Shown: positions 9,871-21,439, counted from the stretch's first letter. The stretch: DNA of 64,000 bases from Schistosoma haematobium (GCF_000699445.3 NC_067195.1:85198569-85262568), one strand, 5' to 3'. Made by a program: numbers and translations. The notes: generated by a model not told the origin, from the letters alone.

Positions 9871-11479
9871 TAAAACTCTATCTTCAATCAATTCACGATA
9901 TGGTACAAAAACATAATATATTGTTATTAAGCTTTACAGCATTAGGGATTCCAGCTAATTAATTAATTTCTAATTACAGATTACTTTTGGAAAACTACGA
10001 TTCGTTGCATTCATCAAAATATCTACATTAATATCGCTAGCGACTGGTTTATTTAAATCTGAATTTCATTTTTAAATAATGCACATGTAATATCTTTTCT
10101 ACGTACTGCTCACTCGGCATACCATCAAGGTTCATGGGAAACCTTAGTAAAATTGATTTCTCAATTCTGATGTATACTACGGTTGGCAGTCATAAATTCC
10201 TCTCATTTTTCATATATAATCTATAAATGGAATGAAGATGCAACTCGGTTCATCCATCTGATAATTAGTCTATCAATTGAGATATGAGAAATTAAGATAC
10301 CATGGCAACACAACGTCTACTTACAATAATAGATTCACGTAAATATATGAGTAATCAAATGACCTAAATACTGTCAACGTGGGCGTTGACTGTTACTCAG
10401 TTTGTAGTTCATTTTGGTTAGTTTTTGCTCATTCTTACCCTCGCCACCCCAGTATTCTTGTACTGATTCATCGTATGTAGCCTTGGTGTGTCGTTAATTA
10501 AAAAAAATCCTATCTAACCTGTTCAATATAGTTTTACTTATACTTAAAAGTACTACAGATAAAAACTGTTTATCAAAGGTAATGGTAATTGATTGATTAT
10601 GATTGAATCTTCAGTTTCAATTGTTGATTAATAACTGATGAAATGACTTATTCATCATGGAAACTGATCACTTTACTTCAGTTTAGTTTATGAATAGTTA
10701 GACAGACATACAGACAAACAAACAATGAAAAATAGTGATCAGAAAGGAACAAATGAATATTTTATCATAGAATATTTGAAATTCTGAGCAAAACAAAGAG
10801 AGATTGTGTTAAGAACCATTTTAATAAACTTTGGATCGTATTATTTGGACTTGGTTATAATTCTTAACGACATCAGTTAAAAGCATTTGACAACTTGGTT
10901 TCCAGAAAACTGCTACTGAGAATCTGTAATAGTCCTATTCATTCCATACTTCCCTCTAAACTCTTATACTTAATATAATATTTTCAATCATTGATTTTTT
11001 TATCTTGTTCATTTTACCCTGTCACTATTTGAATATGACCTTTGTCAAGTTAAACCGATGTATACTTGTCATAAGCTTTACATTGTCTATTATTAACTGA
11101 ATGAATACTTTGCGCTTAGAAGATAACTTCTTAATTTTTCATTGGTTAATTAAAGGAATTGTAGGATTCTCTCAACAGTCTGTGTTAGTCATGGTAACAT
11201 CGCACAGACGCAATGATCCTTTATCCACCCTTAAATGTTAATATTCAATATTCCTTCTTACTCATATCTTTTTATTCTTACCTTTCAAACCATATTTTCA
11301 ACCTTCAATCTTTTTCACTTCTGTTACTACTGTAGTTATTTCTGCTCCCTTACTACTCATCTCGTTAATTTCCTTCAGTCTTGGTATTATGGCATGATCA
11401 TTTAAGCCAACACACATTAGTCTCAGGTTTTTTGTTGATTATAACTGACTGAATGTATGTCTTATGTTTTGTGTCTCTT
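9871..11479. other. Intronic sequence, nothing recognised
   Basis: About 1.6 kb of AT-rich intron between the kinase and SH3 exons. I see no exon-like frame flanked by splice sites and no named repeat. Confidence 0.5.
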
Positions 11480-11645
11480 CAAATACAATTCTATGAATAA
11501 AGAATATTCTTTCCAATAATTTCTCATTAGGTTCTACAACTATCTTATATCCAAATGATGATCAGGTTTAGGGCGAAGTACATTTAAAATTAATAACATG
11601 AATCAAAGATTGTTTGTCATATAAAATAACATGATATTAATCTGC
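11480..11645 (-). mobile_element. PLE 3' end, minus strand, left piece
   Basis: Matches the outer arm of the 40-kb PLE palindrome: GAATAAAGAATATTCTTTCC, TCTCATTAGGTTCTACAAC and then GGCGAAGTACAT. The element is interrupted by the SINE that follows and resumes at about 11906. Confidence 0.7.
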
Positions 11646-11905
11646 ATATATTTACTAGTGACTGGCTTCAAGAGATATTTCCTGGAGTTCTAGTGAGAAG
11701 CAGTGACTAGTGGAGTTCAACTGGGTCTGTTGTGAAATAGTAACTCACTGAAGACAATGGTGGATGTGTGGCTCAATTTCGTGGATTAATTGGAGTTAGA
11801 CATTAACACCGTTGGATGTTGGTCGGCTCAGTAGTCTAGAGGTTAAGCGTTTGCGCGCGAGACTGATAGATCCCGAGTTCGAATCCCGCGGGGCGGGATC
11901 GTTGG
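11646..11905 (+). mobile_element. Sm-alpha-type SINE, 3'-truncated
   Basis: The 5' portion (TTACTAGTGACTGGCTTCAA) and the tRNA-like head (AGTCTAGAGGTTAAGCG, GAGTTCGAATCCCGC) are well preserved. The copy stops right after GCGGGATCGT, before the hammerhead, where PLE sequence resumes. Confidence 0.75.
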
Positions 11906-12200
11906 CCAAGGTAATAGGAGCGGTTGGACATGCTTCTTGTGTACTCAAAGCTCTGGCTTTTTAATCCGAATAGCAATTGCTTCAGCCATCTGTAGGATTT
12001 CCAGTTTAACAGATTTAGGTAGATTATTTCTGTTAACACGATATATTATTGTGAAAGATTGTTTCATTTTGGCTGTATGGTCTGTTTGAAGTAAGTTAGC
12101 TAAAACGTAATTGCTAACAGTTTTAACTACACCTTTGCTTAAACACATTGTCAGGTGCTCACGAGCACGAATGTACAAATACCTAGAACACCTGTCAATA
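11906..12200 (-). mobile_element. PLE C-terminus, minus strand
   Basis: The minus frame encodes the SKGVVKTV, IIYRVN, LQMAEAIAIRIKKPEL series also seen at 40528-40975 and broken at 1252-1475. Here the frame is conserved but diverged from the 40-kb copies. About 300 bp of PLE 3' UTR present at 40 kb are missing at the SINE junction. Confidence 0.75.
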
Positions 12201-12519
12201 TAACTTGCTCCATAGAGGCAGTTAAATTGACAGATACAGAAAAAATACTTGATGTATTTTATTTGTTAGTTGTCTGCTCCAGTACCTAGTGTTTACCGTT
12301 AACAGTGAAGTAGTCGAGAACATTCAAAATTTCGCTTATATTCCAGTACTTATTCGATCATGCATTTAATATAATATCAATATTTAGAATTTAAAAAATC
12401 CAATCACTTTTATTTATTACTTCAGTCAATAAGACTCGTATCTCTTTCTTTAACTGAAAAGAAACAAATACTTAATTAATCTATCTTCTCCCGAATATAA
12501 ACATTAATTTAAATTCAGT

Positions 12520-12860
12520 CAGTCAGTCAGTAACAACGTAGAACTTCGTACGTACGTACATCAGTTCGAGTTGCCACACCACGTTAGCACAAAGATGCAG
12601 TGGTCGATTCAAATCCCGTTGTGGTAGAGGTAATAAGAGTATAAGCAGTAATCAGCAAAATTAGTGTTTGGAGATGTTATTTAAAGAGTATAATACAGTG
12701 AAATAAATTTGGGAAGAGAAAAAAAGACAAGGAGGAATAAGGAGATCAAAATTTGGGAGAACACAAAGAGTGTATACACCTGCGCCATTCAAACGATTTT
12801 GAGCCATGTCGTGAGGAGGGTTAGTCATGGAGATAAGAGAAGTATTAGGAGGTGTAGAAA
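12520..12860 (-). mobile_element. RTE LINE 3' end, minus strand
   Basis: Plus strand starts GTCAGTCAGTAACAACGTAG and CGTACGTACGTACATCAG, the complement of the RTE 3' terminus. The 3' UTR follows, and then ORF2's last residues on minus (a CSSNFDLL-like end). It runs into the 570-bp repeat. The three overlapping ORFs in this stretch are repeat-derived. Confidence 0.75.
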
Positions 12861-12867
12861 GGATTTG

Positions 12868-13440
12868 AATGTGACCAACTTGGTCTCGTGTGTTGTTACG
12901 GGCATGAGGGCTGGTGTCGCTTCCCGGCTGCCCACACCGTGGAAGGGTATTTCTTGAGGAACCTGCAAAGGAAATTGGATTAGTGTTGGTCTTGACGACC
13001 TGGGAGCGTGACCGCAGAGCCCAAGGGACAACTACTTGAGGCCGGTCGCGCACGGCCTTTTCGTGGAAGGTTTTTAATATGTTAGCTCCGTTCTTCAAAG
13101 GGCCTTACCGCCGGATACGGAAATCCGTGAGGTAAAGTGAGGTGTGACATTTTTAGGGTCGACGGTTTCTAACCCCTTTCTTCCTTGTTAGAAGTCAACA
13201 TTACTGCGGATGCTGGTTATCCGAGAGAAACACCTTACTGCTGTCACACCCCTCTACAGTTAGCAGTACGACTTCGCCCTTAAACCTTGAGTTGCTGCTT
13301 TTAGTCTTAACGTTCTCCAATCGACCTGCCTGGCATGGTAGAACCTACAGGAACAGTTGTTCCAGCCAATATAGCTCGGTTGGGTCATCACGATAGGCAA
13401 GCCCGACCACCGCGTCAAAGTAGCAGCTTCGGTCGGGAAT
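12868..13440 (+). repeat. Unclassified dispersed repeat (570-bp family), full-length copy
   Basis: Aligns by eye along its length with 36904-37464: GTTACGGGCATGAGGGC against GTTAGAGGTATGAAGGC near the start, CCGTGGAAGGGTATTTC further on, and GGTCGGG at the end. It has local CpG richness but no consistent long frame and no poly-A. It could be the 5' region of a LINE or a stand-alone retroposon. Confidence 0.7.
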
Positions 13441-13597
13441 TTAAATTCACTTGGTATTGTTTACTTGAATCCTCCCATCGGTGTTTAGGACTGCATTCGA
13501 TCAGTCTCTTATTAGCATATGTACATACTGTGCGTATTGCCTTAATTTACAAGCATTCTAAGCAAAGATGGATAGTGGCTAACAATGGAATACAGGA

Positions 13598-13735
13598 CGC
13601 GCTTTTCGTCCTATTTGGGACTCGTCAGCTGGATGTACTTGCATTTCAGAGTTGATGTTCATTTTGGGACTCGAACCCTGTACCGTCCGCTTCAAACATC
13701 AACGCAGTATCCACTTAGCTACGGAGTCCTGATGG
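13598..13735 (-). mobile_element. SINE with tRNA-like head, second family
   Basis: On minus it reads CCGTAGCTAAGTGGATAC (A-box region) and CAGGGTTCGAGTCCC (B box), with a 3' part ending in CCAGCTGACGAGTCCCAAA. Related pieces lie at about 20545-20640 and 29278-29412. The head resembles a tRNA but does not fold into a complete cloverleaf. Confidence 0.6.
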
Positions 13736-14960
13736 CTAAACATTAATTATTCATCAATTATTCTAGTATTATTGTTTGTTTATTTTGCAATTTATATTGT
13801 GTTTTCGCTTTCTAAAGATTATGCTCTTTTTTTTGTACATACATGTAAACGTATATGATTTGTGTAGAAAATTCAACTAATTCATGTTCTCACTTTTTAC
13901 TTTATTCAGTCATACATGTTTATTTAATTTATGCACCTCGTTACAGGATATAAATCTGTTATCACTAATAGAAAAATAATCTGATTGAAGGTTTAAAATG
14001 ATAGCCTGTTATAAAAACGTTTATGTTGATCTTGTTAACTGTTTACTTATTTCTATCACACTAGATACAATTGTATATCCATTTATTTGAATATCTTTTT
14101 CACCTTAATAATAGTTAGAAAATTGTCTTTATTGTTACCGATACATATGCGGTGTAGGCTACTTATGTCCACAGACATAAGTAGTATGTAACGCTGATCA
14201 TAAGTGGTTTGCGTGACAGCAGAAGTTTGAGATCTAATTGAAGAGAACGGTAATGTAAACATAAAGTAGTTGTAATAGCAGTGAAGGAACGATGGGGTTT
14301 GAGACCATTGATGGAAGATTTGCAAATGAAATATTTAATGTATAGTTGTCGCATTTTATGGAAAAACTCCGTGATTTTGCATTGAATAATAAATTGGTTG
14401 TCCCCATCTGAATGTTCGTTCATTACACACGTCCTTAGTTACAGATCTATATGAACCTTTAGAATTAAACTTCATTACTTAACATTATCATACTTGTTAC
14501 AAATACTTCAACATTTGATTTAAATTCCATATTTAATGGTGCTAATTTATCCACTCTCCTCCTTTGATTTCAATACTTTTGAAGCTGATCTCAATCTTTG
14601 ATTGGATGTTGTTGTTTTTCCTAACAAAACATTTAAATTGTTTTGGACATTGAACTTTTTACAGTTAATCAATCTATCAACAAATTCCAATCATATTCTT
14701 CATTTATCTAGATTAAAGGAATAGACCATGATTGATTCTATTGCATCATCAACCTTATATAAGAGTTTTGTGTTTATAACATTGTTATTTCAAAGAGAAT
14801 TATAATTTGTAATGTTTAATGGCATAATACGTTAATTTAAATTCAGACAGTATGACTATTAGAAAGTAGCAACTGTAGTTTCAATAATCTAAATAAAATT
14901 ACTACTTACTTTAATATTCAGTTTACTATAACTATTAATGTATTTGATTCACACATACAG
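13736..14960. other. Intronic sequence before the SH3 exon
   Basis: No gene or recognised repeat. A short hairpin with 10-bp arms, CTACTTATGT and ACATAAGTAG, sits at about 14159-14184. A similar one occurs at about 22499-22525. Confidence 0.5.
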
Positions 14961-15159
14961 GTATGCTTCCACGTCTTAGTCCTGAAATTTGGATAACCAC
15001 AAGTGAATATCGTCCTGATACAGATTCAAATTTGGATACAATTAGTACATCAGGTGAAGAATTCCCATATAATCCTGGTTTTCGTCCACATGGAACACGT
15101 TCATTAGGTCGTCCATTGTTTATTAGAGCAAATGAAACAGTGTGTATACTTGGCAAAAG
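14961..15159 (+). CDS. TNK2: ACK/TNK2-like kinase, exon 2: linker and first half of SH3
   Basis: The exon follows a ACATACAG acceptor in phase 1 (G from exon 1 completes Gly) and encodes the end of the kinase C-lobe region, then a polar linker and RPLFIRANETVCILGKR, the first beta strands of an SH3 domain. It ends at 15159 before GTTTGT, phase 2. In ACK proteins the SH3 directly follows the kinase; here the linker of about 45 residues is somewhat long. The donor is not a strong consensus, but the protein continues well into the next exon. Confidence 0.85.
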
Positions 15160-16064
15160 GTTTGTTAAGTTTTTTTTTTCTTTTCAATATTTTATCTACT
15201 TAGTTATCCATTAAAAGTTACAAGTTTTTGTTCACTTTTCTACTTATGATTATCAAGTAATATTATACTGTCTAAAGGGTAATTGATTTTCATCTGTTAC
15301 ACAATTACAGAACGGTGATTGAATACTTTTCTACAAGATGTTTTATTGTTGTGTCATCCTGTCTGGTTCACAGTTAAACAACTTTTTTTTCTCTTAACGC
15401 TATCAAACATGAATTAGTTATCTTTTTATTGATAAATATTCCGATTAAATACCATTTTCTGTTGATTGATTACTAAGTAACGACCAATATTATGTTTGTC
15501 TAATTTTTTCAGTGCCCAACAAACATTGTTTGACCGAAGCTTTATACCTGATAAGACTTGTCAGCTAGACGTATCTGGAATCTTTATGGAACTAATGCTC
15601 CCCGTGGCATTCAAACTCATACCAACCAGTGACGTAGCTAGAAATGTTATTACTGAGCTATTCGGGTCTCGACTAACCTCCTGTAGCGCTAGTACATTAA
15701 ATGTAATTAATCACCTATTAGTAGGTAATGTCACTCTTTGTGTGGTCTTTAGTACTAATGGAGTTCTCACTGACAAGTAGGCAACCAGCACGACACCTAA
15801 CTACAAGGCTTTCTTGCTATTACTACCTTCCGTCACCTTACAAATGTCACTGTTTTGGTTATTTTAATGAATCGGGTTTTTTAAAGCTTCCTGTGAGTAT
15901 CATGGAGAAAACAAGCACGTATTTTCGTTAAATTTTCATTAGATTTAAGTTATATTCATTATCATATGCATCGTATTAATGTACTATGTTATATATAGTT
16001 TTCACATTAACTCTAGAGTAGTGACATACTAAAACAGTATCAATTCGTCATGAGTCTGATTGGT
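15160..16064 (+). mobile_element. Intron with a decayed CTCGTCAGC-type SINE fragment
   Basis: From about 15540 to 15620, ACTTGTCAGCTAGACGTATC and GGAACTAATGCTCCCCGTGG correspond to the repeat seen better at 25036-25250 and 55520-55790. The remaining intron shows nothing identifiable, and the two forward ORFs there (15496-15931) are non-coding debris. Confidence 0.5.
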
Positions 16065-16310
16065 AATTACTTACTTACGCTTGTTACTCCTCGCACAGGA
16101 GCATAGACCACCCACTAACACTCCATCCAACACTATAGAAACTTTGAAACTCTGGAGTTTCTGACAGAATTGTCAGCATTATCCGGAACTCATATGACGG
16201 ACCACAGTGCAAAGTCGTACATAGAGGGCAGCTGACAAATACATTTCAAGTAGGGACCAGAGTCAGACAAGGCTGTCTACTCTCCCCCTTCCTCTTTCTC
16301 TGATTGGTAA
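16065..16310 (+). mobile_element. RTE reverse-transcriptase fragment
   Basis: After the TTACTTACGCTTGTTACTC block, the sequence from about 16170 encodes, with shifts, an RT stretch equivalent to IRNSYDGPQCKVVHRG then QLTNTFQVGTRVRQGCLLS. The VRQGCLLSPFLF block is the conserved RT motif found also, on minus, at 42958-43260. Confidence 0.75.
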
Positions 16311-16379
16311 TACGTGAACTATATTTGGAGATATAGCCTTTCCTGCTGCAATCCAATAAATTAAAGTCAATGGTAGTAA

Positions 16380-16650
16380 TAACCATGTGTTTACTAATGA
16401 CTAACTTTGGAAGAGATTCCTGGAGTTCTAGCGAAAAGCTGTGATCAGTGGAGTTGAATCATGTCGGAAGTGGGATAAGTATCGCTGACAACGTTATTAT
16501 AAATTTAGTGATGTCAGGAATGTAAACTATTGTATCCCAATGTAGTAGCCTGAAGGATAGGTACTTGCCTCAAGACCCGGAGGTTCTGGATTTTACTACT
16601 GGAAAGATGGACAGTTCACTGAGAAATCTCATACTAGAAAAAAATAGTCA
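16380..16650 (+). mobile_element. Sm-alpha 5' end plus decayed tRNA-like SINE
   Basis: At about 16395-16470 the SINE 5' region is recognisable (GACTAACTTTGGAAGAGATT, GGAGTTCTAGCGAAAAGC). From about 16531 a decayed tRNA-like head and B box follow (GTAGTAGCCTGAAGG, GGAGGTTCTGGATTT). Confidence 0.45.
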
Positions 16651-16834
16651 TTTAATAGCTCTTGTCTTTCTATAGTTATCTAACGAAATATCATTCCGCT
16701 AGGCATGAACTAAACATTGAACAGTCTCCTTTGTTATAAAACAACCTATATGTTTATTTATAACATTGTAAATGTTTGATTTACTGTTTCTTATCAAATA
16801 GCTTTTGTTTGACTTAATTCTTTCTCTCTTGTAG

Positions 16835-17043
16835 AAGTAGTAACACATGGAAAGTGGTAAATTTGCGTACGGGACTTGTAGGTTGCATTCCATCGGGAAT
16901 TTTAAAACCATATAATTCCCCTGGGAATGATTCATTTGTTACCCGCGATCGTCATACGCTAACTACTACTAATAATACTGCCACATCGTCACCAAATACT
17001 ATGGGGTTAGTAGCGAAAACACGTTTACGTATGAGTCGAAGAG
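16835..17043 (+). CDS. TNK2: ACK/TNK2-like kinase, exon 3: second half of SH3 and linker
   Basis: Acceptor CTCTTGTAG; the first base completes AGA (Arg). It encodes SSNTWKVVNLRTGLVG then CIPSGIL. The Trp, the Gly before the last strands and the Pro-Ser-X-Ile-Leu end are standard SH3 landmarks, with Pro in its expected ligand-binding position. A Thr/Asn/Ser-rich linker with a basic end (RLRMSRR) follows. The exon ends at 17043 before GTTAGT, phase 1. A tandem Trp pair usual in SH3 domains is reduced to a single Trp here. Confidence 0.87.
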
Positions 17044-17829
17044 GTTAGTCGAGATAATCACTCTTGTTTATTTTCTCTTCGTTGTTATCAATAACACGAG
17101 TTTTATTTTTCCGACTGACGTTGTGTAAAATATATTTTTATCTTTCCAATATAAGCCGAATTTTTCGAAATCATTTTTATTGGTACCACATATATGCGAC
17201 ATGGTTAGTCAATAGAAACATGTGAAATTTACATTTAATTAGATCATAGGTATCTTTTAAACATTAATGATTGTCGTATGAGGTAGAACCATCGTATGAT
17301 CTGTCTTGTGTTTAGAAAGAAACATTTAGAGAGTAGGTAGATAATAATTTAAACTTTAGGTGACTTCAGTGGTTTCCATGCTTTTAGTCTATAGGAGAAT
17401 TTTCGAATAACTAAACCTCAGTATCTCACAAATAGCTACATTTTCTGGATAGAATTGGAGAGTGAATATCACTTTTATCACAGCATAATTTATTCAAACT
17501 CTTAACACCTCTTAAGACAATTGCTACTATGATTCAAATTGGAGAGCATCTAGTTGTGTGATCTAAATATTTTCGTAAATTTCATCATAAAAAGAATTTT
17601 ATAGTGATGCATTTGATTTCTAGCTTGCTTTCGTCCCTAATCGAACTCAATTAGATTATCATTGAAAACTAGTAAATACTAGACAGTTTTCTAAAAAGCT
17701 TAAATATCCTTAGTTAGGTAGCTGATGGGTTAACGGGTTTACTCTTTCGAAAATTTGTCCAGTACTATTCTGTTTTCCAGTGATACTTCGACTGAGGTTA
17801 ATCTTTAACGAGAATACCAACTACATCTA
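17044..17829. other. Intronic sequence, nothing recognised
   Basis: AT-rich intron without a named repeat, except a weak SINE-like stretch near 17640-17790. Confidence 0.4.
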
Positions 17830-18090
17830 ATGAGTTTCATTGAAATTATGAATCGATCAAAGTTAAACAACCATCGAAAACCTGGAAGCACTGGACGATC
17901 GATTCGTCCTAGTATAGGACTATTCAGCAATGTGTATCCACGACTCTACCGACGGGAATCGAACCCAAGACCCTCGGTCTCGCACGCGAACACAATCTCT
18001 AGACCACTGAGCCAGGAGCCGATGGTATACAAGTCTAACTCCAATTAGTTTACAATAATACATGACCATCTATCATTGTCTTCAATGGAT
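17830..18090 (-). mobile_element. Sm-alpha-type SINE, minus strand
   Basis: Contains the complement of the tRNA-like head (CTAGACCACTGAGCC, B box GGGAATCGAACCC) and of the hammerhead and 3' parts. The core on minus reads CTGAATA, so the ribozyme is dead. It ends about 90 bp before the micro-exon acceptor. Confidence 0.8.
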
Positions 18091-18175
18091 ACCTTTCTCT
18101 AGTGTCAATATTCTCCTTCACTAAAGAAAAAAAGAATGATTTTTGTGATCAATTGTTATTTCAATTTCAATTTAG

Positions 18176-18202
18176 CTTCATTAACAGATTTGGCTTTACG
18201 CA
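18176..18202 (+). CDS. TNK2: ACK/TNK2-like kinase, exon 4: 27-nt micro-exon (predicted)
   Basis: Between a pyrimidine-containing TTTAG acceptor and a strong CA/GTGAGT donor, 27 nt encode ASLTDLALR and preserve phase 1 on both sides. The alternative donor at 18241 (GTAATG) would end in phase 0 and would not join the next exon. It is supported by phase and splice signals only. Micro-exons are a known feature of schistosome genes. Exon 3 also joins exon 5 directly in frame, so this exon could be skipped. Confidence 0.6.
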
Positions 18203-18620
18203 GTGAGTTATCTTCTATGTTTATAGATTTAACGGGAACAGTAATGCGCTTTCTTCTTTTTTTTGCCAAAATTTAATTTTTGTTGCTTTGCATAAAGTAA
18301 ACTGATTGAAAACAGTTTATACTGAAATTATTTTGCAATGATGATTTATATTAGATAATGCCATTGTATTATCATTGATTGATTGATTGTTTATTCATCT
18401 TATTATCATCTATTGGCCAAATATTGCACTATATGAAAAAATAATGACAATGTCACAATGTTCTCGTTTTTGCTAATGGATATTGTGTGTTTATATGTAA
18501 ATATAAATCTTTTTCACCTAAATATTCTGCCATCTTGATGAGATATAATTGTGAAACGATTTTTTTTTCTTCATCAACCTACTTGGATTTCCCTTTCTTA
18601 ATACTTCGGATAGACATAAA
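18203..18620. other. Intronic sequence, nothing recognised
   Basis: AT-rich intron with homopolymer runs. No exon or named repeat. Confidence 0.4.
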
Positions 18621-18624
18621 GAGT

Positions 18625-18985
18625 TCATCATTTGTGTGTGGGCTGTGATACTGCCCGGGTGCCCAAACCGAAGCAGGTGGTTATCTTAGGGGCCACACCC
18701 CGAGCCTTTGACCTAAAGGTCTAACCCACAAGGCAGTGGAGCATCGTAAGTAGATGCAATCCCATGGTAGCCGGTGACCAACGATTGGTTCATACGCCAT
18801 TTGTTCCGTCAGGATACTGGAGCCCATGTGCAGCATTGATTTGGTTTTTGATCCGGTTAAAGCGCCGGACATTCGCTTTTCGTCCTCTCATTTTCGTAAA
18901 CAACAGTAATGCCACGAGAAGGCAGTGAGTAGGACTTTCCTGGCAGAGGTTATATACGCGTGGCCGTGTGAGAGTATTTCGAGAG
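18625..18985 (-). mobile_element. SR2-derived short retroposon, inverted
   Basis: Minus-strand copy of the roughly 500-bp repeat found complete on + at 29925-30440. It begins at its TGTGGGCTGTGATACTGCC segment, lacks the 3' tail, and joins at about 18985-19020 to a plus-strand RTE ORF2 fragment. The arrangement resembles a 5' inversion. Confidence 0.7.
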
Positions 18986-19803
18986 GGAGAGCGGACTCTC
19001 TCCACCCTCAGCCGTACCAGGGCATTCAGGGGGCTTCGTGATGTTAGTCTGGCTGTAAAAGGTCGGATCTACAACGCGTCGGTGAGAGCAGTTCTGCTCT
19101 ATGCTTGTGAAACCTGGCCTCTTCGAGTTGAGGACGTTAGACGACTCTCTGTGTTCGATCGTCGCTGTCTCCGAAGGATTGCTGACATTCAGTGGCAACA
19201 CCATGTCAGTAATGCAGAAGTTCGGCATCGTGTGTTCGGGCACAGAGATGATAATTCAATTGGTGTCATCATCTTGAAACGCCGACTTCGGTGGCTTGGA
19301 CGTGTTCTACGAATGTCGTCCCAGAGAATTCCACGTCGTGCATTATTTGCCGACTCTGGGACTGGTTGGAAGAAGCGGAGAGGTGGTCAGTGCATGACAT
19401 GGTGTCGTGGCATGAAAGAAAGCTGCAAAGGACTGGCTTGTGTTGGTCCTTCACGACTCCCTGGTTGGGGTCTGAGAGATTGTGCTACACAGTGGCTAGA
19501 GACGTTATCAGATATGGCTCAGAATAGAAGCCAGTGGCGATCCTGCTGTAACCTTCTTTTACTTTCTTTATAAAAAGTGGTTGTGTCTCCTTTACCTGAA
19601 AGATTTCTTCTGATTGTACCTTTTCGTTCCCTCGTTACTACCACACTACCTTACTCCAATCTCTTCGTTATTGTTCTCTTTTTCTTTTGCGCTCCTTAGT
19701 TTTTTTTTCTACTTCTCTTCGAATTCTCATTGTTTTGTGTGGCGCATATATATTGGCGCTCTCTTGTACCAATATTCATGTGTTCAAATAAATAAATAAA
19801 TAA
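18986..19803 (+). mobile_element. SR2-like RTE LINE: ORF2 C-terminus and 3' end
   Basis: An uninterrupted frame runs to 19573. From about 19026 it is the C-terminal part of an RTE ORF2: GLRDVSLAVKGRIYNASVRA, CETWPLRVEDVRRL, LRWLGRVLRMSSQRIPRRA and GTGWKKRRGGQCMTW. This region lies after the reverse transcriptase. The earlier part of the frame belongs to the inverted repeat. The 3' UTR and an AAATAAATAAATAAAT tail follow. It is 5'-truncated, with no RT active site here, so it cannot move on its own. The open frame over about 180 codons suggests a fairly young copy. Confidence 0.9.
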
Positions 19804-19859
19804 TAATACTTCGGATGCCAAGAGATGTCCATCTTCAGTTTGTCTTCAACTAACCCATA

Positions 19860-20440
19860 AGTTTATTTATTTATTTATTTGAACACATAAATATTGGTAT
19901 ACTTGGGCACCGAATACATATGCGCCACACAAATCTCATTTGGTTTGTATAAGGGTTGTGATACTGCCCAAGTGCCCAGACCGAAGCAGGTGGTTTTATT
20001 AGGAGGACACACCCAGAACCTTCGGCCCAAAGGTTTAATTCACAAAGCAGCGGAGCAACGTCAGGACAGGCAGTCTCGTGGTAGCCAGTAACCAATAATT
20101 GGTTCATACTTCATTTGTTCGCTCAGGATCCTGGAGCCCATGTGCACCATTGTTTTGAAACCAGGGTTTTCCAACTCCCCTAGGTGGATCCTCCATATCC
20201 ACCAACCCGAATTAAGCACCGAACATTCACTTTTCGTCCTCTGAATTTCGTAAACAACAGTAATGCCGTGAGAAGGCAGTGAATAGAACTTCCCTGTCAG
20301 TAATTGTATGCACATGGTCATGTTAGAGCATTTGGAGAGGAAGAGCTGACTCCCCACCATCGGCCGTAACAGGACATTTGGGGGTAAAGTATTTATCGGA
20401 AGTGGAATTCTAACCCATGTCCGCATCGTTGAATGTTATC
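19860..20440 (-). mobile_element. SR2-derived short retroposon, minus strand
   Basis: Starts on + with TTTATTTATTTATTTATTTG (complement of the tail) and GCGCCACA, and runs to GCCGTAACAGGACATTTGG. A minus-strand frame (20061-20426) shares KFYSLPSHGI, EIQRTKSECSVL and WWIWRIHLGELENP with the copy at 26659-27228. It is probably a relic frame of the repeat rather than a host gene. Confidence 0.8.
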
Positions 20441-21439
20441 AGTTATTGCCGCTATTTTTTCCTACTAGTTTATCGCTTTTTCGTTTCTAATGATTCTTAC
20501 CACTAAGGAGTATTAATGTGCAAAACCATATTTGTATCAATCTCAGCATTTCATCCTATTTGGGACTTGTCAGCTAGATTTACCTGCATCCTAGAGTTGA
20601 TATTCATGCCGGGATTCAAACAACCAATACAAATGAATTAGTTCATATATTTTAATAATAGTAAATATTTAGAAGTTATTACTAATGATACTTACAAGAC
20701 TTTATTCCTTCACGAAGAGGTATATATAACATATTAATATTGAAACTTGATTGATACAACAGTCGTTCCACTTTTCCTCTTTTACTATTTACAAATTTTA
20801 TTTCTGATTATCTGTTTAATGTGAAACTATGTTGTAAACTAACATATGATATGTTAATAGCTTTCTCTCTTAGATATATGATATATCTTGCACATATTAT
20901 GAATTGACACTTCATAATAGATTGTTCGATAGTCTTATTTTTGGAAATTTACATGCATAAACACAAACACATTATCTCTTATCCAACTCCTCCTTTTCTA
21001 TCACTTTCACTTTATAACATTGCTTACTTCCATATTTGGAAGTTTGCTTTAAATTGAATTTTTCAATTATTTCCTTTCCTTTTCAAGTATATTAATACTG
21101 TCGAAGATTTTTCATGAAGAGAAGACTGTAAGTCGAAGATGTTTATTCTTATTAATTGATATCATCTGGAGAAATGTTTGAAGAACAAGGTTCATTTGAC
21201 AAATGCTTTATCTAAATTTGTACTGTACTCACAAGACGTATGAAATCAAATCTAGTACTTTCAGGTTACCTAAAGAAAGACAATATTATCATGGAATGTG
21301 ACATATATGTGCATCGATTCATATCAACACAGTAAAATGAAATTATCAAGATAAATCTCAGAGTAGTAATAGTTATAACATTATTAGTCGTAGTAAAAAA
21401 GATATATAGTTCAAGCATTAAAAGTATGAGAAAAATAGA
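20441..21439. other. Intron with a short SINE-like piece
   Basis: At about 20545-20640 CATCCTATTTGGGACTTGTC and a degenerate head match the SINE at 13598-13735. The rest is AT-rich and unassigned. Confidence 0.45.

Noticed and set aside
18176..18240. Longer form of exon 4 using the GTAATG donor at 18241
   Set aside because: It ends in phase 0 and cannot join the CRIB exon, which needs phase 1. The GTGAGT donor at 18203 fits.
18968..19573. 201-aa forward ORF as a host gene
   Set aside because: Its C-terminal 180 residues are RTE ORF2 and its start lies in an inverted repeat. It is a retroelement fragment.
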